Assembly: GCA_013287235.1 (NCBI GenBank)
Contig: JABDEF010000020.1
Span: 1 to 20,699 of the forward strand
DNA: 20,699 bases
Source of the DNA: Gammaproteobacteria bacterium
Lineage (GTDB): Bacteria; Pseudomonadota; Gammaproteobacteria; DSM-16500
Reading direction: 5' to 3'
A model generated the notes under the pieces. The model was given only the letters and a program-made list of their open reading frames with translations. It did no database searches and was not told the origin of the DNA. How positions within the stretch are numbered: the first letter of the stretch is position 1; each line of letters begins with the position of its first letter. Position numbers and translations under genes: made by a program. Below are positions 14,542 to 20,699 of this stretch, in pieces.

Positions 14542-15318
14542 ATGAGAGATCCCATCGTCAATATCGCTGTCAATGCCGCACGTCAAGCGGGAAACACCAT
14601 TGTTCGTGCATTAGATCGTCTCGATGCTATTCAAATTACTCAAAAAAGACCCAATGACTTTGTCACTGAAATTGATCAACAGGTGGAAAAAGAAATTATC
14701 CACATTATACGCAAAGCACATCCTAATCATGGGATTCTGGGTGAAGAAGGCGGTGAAATACCCGGCGATGATTTCACCTGGATCATTGATCCTATTGATG
14801 GGACACGAAATTTCATTCACGGTTTTCCACAATTCGCGGTTTCCATTGGTATTCGTTATAAAAAGAAAATTGAACATGGCGTCATCTATGATCCACTTCG
14901 TCAAGAATTATTTACCGCGACACGCGGCAAAGGCGCGCGCTTAAATGAACGTCGTATCCGTGTCAGTAAACGTAACAAATTAGAAGACTGTTTATTAGGG
15001 ATGGGTTTCCGTGCCTCTAAGCAGGATACACACGCAATCACCTTACTCGAAGAAATTTTACCCGTAAGCGACATTCGCTGCTTCGGTGCTGCGACGCTTG
15101 ATCTTGCATATGTCGCAGCAGGACGTTTAGATGCTTTCTTTGAATCCGGATTAAAAATTTGGGATTTAGCAGCGGGGACACTTCTCATCAAAGAAGCCGG
15201 TGGTCTTGTTTGTGATTTAGATGGGAGCGATAATTATTTAAAAAGTGGAAATGTGATCGCAGGTAATCCAAAAATTTTAAAAATGTTACTAAAAATTTTC
15301 AAAATATCTCCCATTTAA
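14542..15318 (+). CDS. suhB: Inositol-1-monophosphatase family protein SuhB
   Basis: A 258-aa Mg-dependent phosphatase; E. coli SuhB has 267 aa. The metal and catalytic residues are all present: GEEGGE (E68, E69), DPIDGTRNF (D83, D86) and IWDLAAG (D208), with KRPNDFVTEID near the N-terminus as in the family. It hydrolyses inositol monophosphate in vitro, and in E. coli SuhB also joins the NusA/NusB/NusG antitermination complex on rRNA operons; whether it does so here is inferred from orthology. I start at ATG 14542 because MRDPIVNIAVNAARQAG aligns with the E. coli start; a TTG at 14482 would add 20 residues lacking homology. The ribosome site is weak (GAG). It is divergent from trmJ. Confidence 0.94.
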   Translation: MRDPIVNIAVNAARQAGNTIVRALDRLDAIQITQKRPNDFVTEIDQQVEKEIIHIIRKAHPNHGILGEEGGEIPGDDFTWIIDPIDGTRNFIHGFPQFAVSIGIRYKKKIEHGVIYDPLRQELFTATRGKGARLNERRIRVSKRNKLEDCLLGMGFRASKQDTHAITLLEEILPVSDIRCFGAATLDLAYVAAGRLDAFFESGLKIWDLAAGTLLIKEAGGLVCDLDGSDNYLKSGNVIAGNPKILKMLLKIFKISPI

Positions 15319-15332
15319 AATCTCTAACCCCT

Positions 15333-15361
15333 TTCAATTTATAAAAATAAAATGTTACACT
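15333..15361 (+). promoter_or_regulatory. Extended -10 promoter for the unknown membrane-protein gene
   Basis: TGTTACACT (15353-15361) is an extended -10 (TG, one base, TACACT), with a weak TTCAAT 17 bases upstream. Its start point near 15368 would exclude the ATG at 15352 and supports the ATG at 15394. Confidence 0.4.
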
Positions 15362-15393
15362 CCCTCAACAATAATGAAGTGAGGGAAACATTA

Positions 15394-16890
15394 ATGCCTA
15401 ATAAGAAAAGAAAACCACCAGAACCTGAAATAAAAAAAACGCAAACTACTTATAACAAAGATGAAATTGAATCTAAGAGCCTGTGGTATCACAATATTCT
15501 TGAATATTATGCCCAACAAATTTATCGCCAAAAAATTAAAAATCCTGAAGACCGCATCGAACAACTCGCCCAATATAAAGACGATCTCATAGATTACAGT
15601 CATGAAATCAATAACTATTTACATAAAATAACATCCAATAATCCGCCGCCGACAAAATACGGCACGAAAGTTAACGACAGCAATCGATCACTTGAAAAGC
15701 TGAAGTTGCAGGCATTATTTACACGCCTTAATGATGTGAGCAATGAAGATTACAGAAAAATCAAAAGCATTATCATAATGCGTCTTCTTCAAAAAATTCA
15801 TACAGAAACGCAAAAAGCAAAATTAGAATATACTTATGCCAAAGCATTTTATATCTATGATGGTGTAGATGAAGAAGGGAATAAAAATCAACAACGTTCA
15901 CGCAAAACTTATTTTTGGGGTGTCCCCGCAAAAGAAAACAAAAACGATGTCACTTATTTTTTTGAATGGCTTTCTTATCTTCTAGGTGGCTTCGCCGTCA
16001 TACCGATCAAAAATGCTTTAAAATATGTTTTCGAATATCTTCCAAACTATATTGCAACCTATTTCGAAAATCGCGCCGAAAATGCGTACAATGATCCATC
16101 ACGCTCAATTTCTTCAGCCATAGATTATGCAATATCTTCTATTTTGTATTGGCCTTTTAAAGCAATATGGTTGCTTGGCCGCGCGATCTTCTCTCCTGTC
16201 AGCAGCGCGATTGCAGGAGCACGAACGGGTTATCATTTTGGATATGCTTTAGCAGGTGCTTTGGGAGGTGGTGAAATAGCGAAAGTCGTCACTGGCGCTT
16301 TTTTTGGTTTCCTCTTAGGTGCGCCCAGTCTTCTCATCGGAATAGGTGCAACCATCGTAGCCATTATCGCAGCACCGCCTTCTCTCATTTATCTGATTGG
16401 GAAAATTCCTTTCATCGGAGCTCAAGCTGCAGGAGGGTTAACAGCAGCAAGTGAAACATTGAGTGGCTTAAGGGTTGTTTCGAATGTTTTCCAAGCGAAC
16501 CAAATGCTTGTGACAGGGATTGCACCCACTGTCGCCGCTTCTACCCGCACGGGCGCGGGGTTGATGGCCCTTGCGCAATTAACGAATCTTGTGAAAGATG
16601 GTCTGCATTTCATAGCAGGCACATTTTATGCAATTTTTTCGAGAAGACGTGATACACAACCTCTAGAGCAGGAAGGATCTTATCTCATTGTTCCAGACGA
16701 ACAATCACAAATATCCGCCTCTTGCTCTTATGTGAGTATACGTAAAGATATTCCTTTTAAAAAGAAAGAACCAGAAGAAAGAACACCTACTAAAAATAAT
16801 AATGCACCAACCTTGACTTTCCCACAATCGACTCATCAAAAAAATTTAAAATCCGTCACTTCTTACTCTCCCCCAACCCTCTCCCGCTGA
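15394..16890 (+). CDS. Unknown membrane protein with helical head and Gly/Ala-rich core
   Basis: A 498-aa protein I cannot assign. I start at ATG 15394, which has a good AGGGA site, rather than ATG 15352, which lies in a likely promoter. Residues 1-180 are hydrophilic and helical, beginning with a lysine- and proline-rich tail. Residues about 185-270 contain two or three aromatic-rich hydrophobic segments. Residues about 275-345 are a Gly/Ala-rich hydrophobic hairpin region (LAGALGGGEIAKVVTGAFFG and following). About 345-410 is amphipathic and alanine-rich, and the last 80 residues are polar. There is no signal peptide. A long soluble head with internal glycine-rich membrane helices resembles many Legionella-type effectors that enter host membranes, but no catalytic motif is visible and the role is unknown. 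Its last codons are encoded by the left arm of a REP-like inverted repeat. Confidence 0.78.
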   Translation: MPNKKRKPPEPEIKKTQTTYNKDEIESKSLWYHNILEYYAQQIYRQKIKNPEDRIEQLAQYKDDLIDYSHEINNYLHKITSNNPPPTKYGTKVNDSNRSLEKLKLQALFTRLNDVSNEDYRKIKSIIIMRLLQKIHTETQKAKLEYTYAKAFYIYDGVDEEGNKNQQRSRKTYFWGVPAKENKNDVTYFFEWLSYLLGGFAVIPIKNALKYVFEYLPNYIATYFENRAENAYNDPSRSISSAIDYAISSILYWPFKAIWLLGRAIFSPVSSAIAGARTGYHFGYALAGALGGGEIAKVVTGAFFGFLLGAPSLLIGIGATIVAIIAAPPSLIYLIGKIPFIGAQAAGGLTAASETLSGLRVVSNVFQANQMLVTGIAPTVAASTRTGAGLMALAQLTNLVKDGLHFIAGTFYAIFSRRRDTQPLEQEGSYLIVPDEQSQISASCSYVSIRKDIPFKKKEPEERTPTKNNNAPTLTFPQSTHQKNLKSVTSYSPPTLSR

Positions 16891-16929
16891 TAAGCTCAGT
16901 TTTTCAATCAATCGAGGGAGAGGGTTGGG
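16872..16929. repeat. REP-like inverted repeat spanning two gene ends
   Basis: CCCAACCCTCTCCC (16872-16885) and GGGAGAGGGTTGGG (16916-16929) are perfect 14-base inverted arms with a 30-base loop, and looser pairing continues outward (CTC...GAG). The stops of the + gene (16888-16890) and of the convergent amidase gene (16908-16910) both lie in the loop, so each arm codes for a protein C-terminus. It probably also terminates transcription in one or both directions; a T-run follows at 16944-16949 on the + strand, but 14 bases after the stem. Confidence 0.75.
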
Positions 16930-18413
16930 TGAGGGTGTGACGGTTTTTTCTGCGCCCAAGGATGCGCATCTTCCAATTGCTTTGCCAACTGCAATAAAAT
17001 TTTCTCCCCTTCCATCTTTGCCGCAAATTGCATCCCAATCGGAAGGCCTTTTTTATCCCAATAAAGTGGTAGAGACATCGCCGGCTGCCCACTGATATTG
17101 AATATCGGGGTATAAGGTATAAAAGAAAAATATTTCGAAGAACTATGCTGCGTTAATTTACGCAACAATGGACCGTAAGGAATACGCCGTATCAATTCTA
17201 AAAGATTTTTTTCAACACCTTCTGGTTTTAAAACACCCAATGGTGGTGGTGGCATCGCCATGGTAGGTGTGAGTAAAACATCAAATTTTTCGAAAAACGC
17301 AGCACATTGTCTTCCAACAATCTCTAAAACATGGTTGGCCCATGCAAAATCTTTTGCATTAAAATGCTCGCCTACTTCACATAATACTGCCGTTAACGTT
17401 TCAAGATCCCGTTTATCACTCTTCCTCGGCAACAATTGATTGAGTAATTTAATACTCGCGGCTGCTTCACCACCAATCACAATTAAATTCGCAAGGGCCA
17501 CTTCTTCACTGTTAATATTTAATGAAGCAGGCTCTACGATATGTCCCAGATCCTGACATAATATCGATGTTTTATGTAAAGCGTCACGATATTCTGCATC
17601 GAGCCTCGTATCAAAAAAAGGTTTTTCAGAAATAGCGATCCGTAATGTCGTGCACGGTTCTTGAAGACTTTCTAAAAAAGATTCTCCCGATTTGGCTAAA
17701 TTAAATAATGATCCTAATTCTGGACCTGACAATACATCCAACATGGCAGCAGTATCACGCACAGAACGCGTAATGACACCCTCCACCACCATATTTTGCC
17801 AGATGCGCATCAAAAGAGACCCTTGCGGGACTCGACCACGGCTAGGTTTTAAAGCGAAAACACCGCAATAAGCGGCAGGAATCCGTAAAGACCCAGCACC
17901 ATCGCCGCCATGTGCCATAGGAACCATGCGGGAAGCAACAGCCACAGCAGATCCACCACTTGAACCGCCTGAGGTCAGTTTCCTATCCCAAGGATTTAAG
18001 GTAGGTCCAAAAAACTCAGGCTCAGTCGTTGCACTTAATCCAAACTCAGGTGTGTTTGTTTTTCCTAAAATAATCAAACCGGCTTTTTTAAAACGTTTCA
18101 CTAATTCACTATCGCAAGGAGGAACATATCCGTTTGCAAAACGACTGCCAAACTGTGTCGGTATACCGCCGAAATCTGCAAATAAATCTTTTATTAAAAA
18201 AGGCACACCATAAAATTTTCCTTTTTCAGCATGCTGCAACGAATCACGTGCCAAATCATACATTTTGTAAATCACTGCATTTAATGTTGGATTGTAACGT
18301 TCAATTCTGTCAACGGCAGCCTCTAATAATTCATTGGGTGTAACAACTTGACGACGAACAAGATCCGATAACCCTAAACCATCAAATGACTCATAGTCGG
18401 AAAAAGTATCCAT
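16908..18413 (-). CDS. Amidase-signature family hydrolase
   Basis: A 501-aa enzyme of the amidase-signature family (GatA, fatty-acid-amide hydrolase and bacterial amidases). The Ser-cisSer-Lys triad is visible: K75 in PFLIKDLF, S151 in TSGGSSGGSA (148-156), and nucleophile S175 in GGDGAGSLRIPAA (169-181), with spacing as in GatA. It lacks neighbours gatB and gatC and differs from typical GatA beyond the core, so it is more likely a stand-alone amidase; the substrate is not known. The ATG overlaps the secF stop by one base (TAATG), so it is translated with secDF. The final residues (SHPHPTLSLD) come from a REP-like repeat, so the original stop has probably been replaced. Confidence 0.9.
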   Translation of the reverse strand: MDTFSDYESFDGLGLSDLVRRQVVTPNELLEAAVDRIERYNPTLNAVIYKMYDLARDSLQHAEKGKFYGVPFLIKDLFADFGGIPTQFGSRFANGYVPPCDSELVKRFKKAGLIILGKTNTPEFGLSATTEPEFFGPTLNPWDRKLTSGGSSGGSAVAVASRMVPMAHGGDGAGSLRIPAAYCGVFALKPSRGRVPQGSLLMRIWQNMVVEGVITRSVRDTAAMLDVLSGPELGSLFNLAKSGESFLESLQEPCTTLRIAISEKPFFDTRLDAEYRDALHKTSILCQDLGHIVEPASLNINSEEVALANLIVIGGEAAASIKLLNQLLPRKSDKRDLETLTAVLCEVGEHFNAKDFAWANHVLEIVGRQCAAFFEKFDVLLTPTMAMPPPPLGVLKPEGVEKNLLELIRRIPYGPLLRKLTQHSSSKYFSFIPYTPIFNISGQPAMSLPLYWDKKGLPIGMQFAAKMEGEKILLQLAKQLEDAHPWAQKKPSHPHPTLSLD

Positions 18414-19330
18414 TACGGCCGATCATCCAAGACTTCTTTTGCGACGGGTAACAAATGCTGGCGCGTCAACCCTAAAGCCAACGATAAAGATCCAGCGACA
18501 TAAATAGAAGAATAAGTACCCACAACGATGCCAATAATAAGCGCCAAAGAAAATCCATATAACATGCTGCCGCCCAAGAAAAATAAAGCAAGAACGACTA
18601 TTAATGTTAAAACCGAGGTCATGATAGTACGAGAAAGTGTCTGATTAATGGATTCATTGATGACTTCAAGCGGGGAAGCCTTACGTAATTTACGAAAATT
18701 TTCACGTACGCGATCAAAAATCACAATCGTATCATTCAATGAATATCCAATGACAGTTAAAACAGCAGCCAGTGCAATCAAATTAAATTCAATCTGAAAA
18801 AAAGAAAAGATACCTAAAATAAGAATAGGATCGTGTATCAACGCAATCGTGGAACCGATCGCAAAACGAAATTCAAATCGAAATGCAATGTAAATCATGG
18901 TTCCTAATAGGGCAACGACTATGGCAAGCGCTCCTTTGGTTGCTAATTCTTGACCGACTTGGGGTCCTATATAATCGATTTGCTGAATCTTTGCATCGGG
19001 TAAAATACTCTGCACATGTTTGAGAAGTGCATCTTTTTCTGACTCATTACTTACAGATAACGTCACTAATACATCTCTTGAAGTGCCGAAACTTTTTACC
19101 TCTGCTTCTTTAAATCCACCGCTTTGTAAACTATTTCGAATTTGATTAAGATTCGCCTCAGCAGGGAAACTCATTTGAATTTGTGTTCCGCCTTTGAAAT
19201 CTAAGCCAAAGTTTAATCCGTATAGGCAAAGTGAGATAATCGATAAAATAAATAAAAGTGTAGAAATGATTGCAGCGATTTTGCGCTGTGCCATAAAATC
19301 GATATGTGTGCTTTGTTTGAAGAATTCCAT
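18413..19330 (-). CDS. secF: Protein translocase subunit SecF
   Basis: The 305-aa partner of SecD in the SecDF complex, which uses the proton gradient to help Sec-exported proteins leave SecYEG on the periplasmic side. The N-terminal helix (about 16-37) is followed by LNFGLDFKGGTQI (39-51), the conserved first-domain motif. A periplasmic domain, VGQEL (125-129) and GYSLNDTIVIFDRVRENFRK (195-214) lie among the five C-terminal helices. The length is slightly below the E. coli 323. The ATG is 15 bases after the secD stop, with AGAAAAGG at about 5-12 bases before it. Its stop overlaps the amidase start. Confidence 0.95.
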   Translation of the reverse strand: MEFFKQSTHIDFMAQRKIAAIISTLLFILSIISLCLYGLNFGLDFKGGTQIQMSFPAEANLNQIRNSLQSGGFKEAEVKSFGTSRDVLVTLSVSNESEKDALLKHVQSILPDAKIQQIDYIGPQVGQELATKGALAIVVALLGTMIYIAFRFEFRFAIGSTIALIHDPILILGIFSFFQIEFNLIALAAVLTVIGYSLNDTIVIFDRVRENFRKLRKASPLEVINESINQTLSRTIMTSVLTLIVVLALFFLGGSMLYGFSLALIIGIVVGTYSSIYVAGSLSLALGLTRQHLLPVAKEVLDDRP

Positions 19331-19345
19331 GTTTAGTTACCTTTT

Positions 19346-20699
19346 CTAATATTCAGTATTACCAATCGGGAGCTGCTTCACCGGCCGCGCACCATACATA
19401 AAATTAACCAATGCACGCGTCCCCGTAATTGCTGTAAACATCGAAGTCAATAAGCCAATCGTCACAGTCACCGCAAAACTTTTGACGGGTCCCGATCCTA
19501 AACTGAATAATACAATCGTCACAATTAAAGTCGTCAAATTGGAATCGACAATCGTCACAAAAGCTCTTTCATATCCCGCATGAATACTGGCTTGTACACC
19601 CCCACCATTTCTTAATTCTTCTCGGATACGCTCAAAAATCAATACATTCGCATCAGCAGCCATACCGACGGTCAACACAATACCTGCAATACCGGGTAAA
19701 GTTAACGTGCCACCCAATAATGACAAAATCGCAACAATTAATATCAGATTCATCCCTAACGCTAAATCTGCAACCAACCCAAACACGCGATAATATAAAG
19801 CCATAAATAACACGACTAACATAAAGCCGACGAAGACAGACATTTCACCTTTATGAATATTTTGCTGCCCCAATGTTGGACCGACTTGCCGCTCTTCAAT
19901 CACAGCAACGGGTGCGGGTAAGGCACCTGCACGCAGTAATAACGCCAAGGTACGTGCTTCATCTTGGCTACTCAACCCGGTAATTTGAAAATTATTCCCT
20001 AATGCATTTTGAATGGTTGCGACACTGATCACGCGTTTTTCTGTGACATAATTCAGGACTTTTTTTCCATTTTGGTCAACCGATTCTGGATGTACATCCA
20101 CATAAACAACCGCCATGGGTTTTCCAATATTTTCCGCCGTCGTGCGAGTAAATAATCCTTCACCACCCCCACCGAGACGCACCACTACCTGCGCTCTTCC
20201 ATCTTCACCCACACCGGACACCGCACTCGTGATGGAAGAACCACGTAAAATAATAGGGCTTTTTAATAAAATCGGTTGATTTTCATAGGTATATAATTGC
20301 GTACCCATAGGGACGAGGCCACCCACGGCATTACGCGCATCGTGGTCGAGATCGACCAGATGGAACTCTAAAGTCGCTGTTTTTCCTAAGATATTTTTTG
20401 CTTGAGCAGTATCTTGAATACCCGGCAAATCGACAACCACACGAGAAATTCCCTGCTGTTGAACAACCGCCTCAGAAACACCTAACTCATTGACACGATG
20501 TCGCAAAGTATTCATGGTTTGCTCCATGATATCTTGCTCTTGCGCCTGCAAAGCACGCGGAGAGAGCACACCCTGCATGGAAAGATCCCCTTTCGTCCAG
20601 GTAAATTCTGGAAACCGCTGGGTGATCACATAATATGCATTATCAACATCATCACTGGTACGAAATTGTAAAGAAATAGAATTATCCGATCCTCGATTG
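19346..20699 (-). CDS. secD: Protein translocase subunit SecD, 5' end outside window
   Basis: The C-terminal about 450 residues of SecD; the frame stays open to the window edge (reading NRGSDNSISLQFRTSDDVDN into YYVITQRFPEF), so the GTG at 20629 is internal and not the start. Compared with the 615-aa E. coli SecD, roughly the first 165 residues are missing from view. The periplasmic domain has VVVDLPGIQD and VGPTLGQQNI. The membrane domain has the hallmark GMAADANVLIFERIREELRN and SMFTAITGTRALVNFMYG. yajC and tgt, usual neighbours, would be expected to the right, beyond the window. Confidence 0.95.
   Translation of the reverse strand, partial: NRGSDNSISLQFRTSDDVDNAYYVITQRFPEFTWTKGDLSMQGVLSPRALQAQEQDIMEQTMNTLRHRVNELGVSEAVVQQQGISRVVVDLPGIQDTAQAKNILGKTATLEFHLVDLDHDARNAVGGLVPMGTQLYTYENQPILLKSPIILRGSSITSAVSGVGEDGRAQVVVRLGGGGEGLFTRTTAENIGKPMAVVYVDVHPESVDQNGKKVLNYVTEKRVISVATIQNALGNNFQITGLSSQDEARTLALLLRAGALPAPVAVIEERQVGPTLGQQNIHKGEMSVFVGFMLVVLFMALYYRVFGLVADLALGMNLILIVAILSLLGGTLTLPGIAGIVLTVGMAADANVLIFERIREELRNGGGVQASIHAGYERAFVTIVDSNLTTLIVTIVLFSLGSGPVKSFAVTVTIGLLTSMFTAITGTRALVNFMYGARPVKQLPIGNTEY

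Noticed and set aside
16908..18413. GatA subunit of the Asp/Glu-tRNA amidotransferase
   Set aside because: The triad and spacing match the wider amidase family, but gatB and gatC are not adjacent and the C-terminal half does not look like GatA.
20577..20629. GTG at 20629 as the secD start
   Set aside because: The frame continues upstream with SecD-like residues to the window edge, so the true start is outside.

Overview
The window (about 20.7 kb, AT-rich) reads as chromosomal DNA of a gammaproteobacterium. It carries secD-secF, suhB and trmJ with typical gammaproteobacterial protein sequences. It also has a LuxR-type regulator with a PAS-like N-terminus of the kind common in Legionella, several REP-like palindromic repeats, and three coiled-coil or membrane proteins that match no family I can name. 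Together these suggest an intracellular or amoeba-associated lineage near Legionellales/Coxiellaceae. That placement is inference; no rRNA or other marker gene is present to settle it.

Layout. (1) 109-2393, + strand: two overlapping genes for unrecognised proteins, the first with leucine-rich-like and coiled-coil regions, the second helical with coiled coils. A GC-rich REP-like hairpin follows. (2) 2579-3325, +: LuxR-type regulator, tail to tail with (3) 3331-4449, -: a short IscS/NifS cysteine desulfurase without the C-terminal tail of housekeeping IscS. (4) 4512-5686, +: GtrA-family membrane protein and class I SAM methyltransferase, coupled by ATGA. (5) 5639-13496, -: a tightly packed six-gene surface-glycan operon. 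In transcription order it has two tandem paralogous GT-C-like membrane proteins, a third GT-C-like protein, an NAD-dependent sugar epimerase, a polyprenyl-phosphate-type GT2, and a fourth GT-C-like protein paralogous to the third. (6) 13637-14347, -: trmJ, with a 63-bp dispersed-type repeat touching its stop codon. (7) 14372-14473: a 44-bp-arm inverted repeat between divergent trmJ and suhB. (8) 14542-15318, +: suhB. (9) 15394-16890, +: a 498-aa glycine/alanine-rich membrane protein of unknown function. (10) 16908-20699, -: secD (5' end outside the window), secF and an amidase-signature enzyme whose start codon overlaps the secF stop.

How the parts fit. The epimerase, GT2, GtrA and four GT-C-like proteins form a coherent set for lipid-linked sugar chemistry: make a UDP-sugar, load it onto a polyprenyl phosphate, flip it, then transfer it from the periplasmic side to a glycan or protein. 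The final acceptor cannot be read from the sequence. secDF, suhB and trmJ are conserved housekeeping genes. The unknown proteins at 109-2393 and 15394-16890 are the likeliest lineage-specific parts and are plausible but unproven host-interaction factors.
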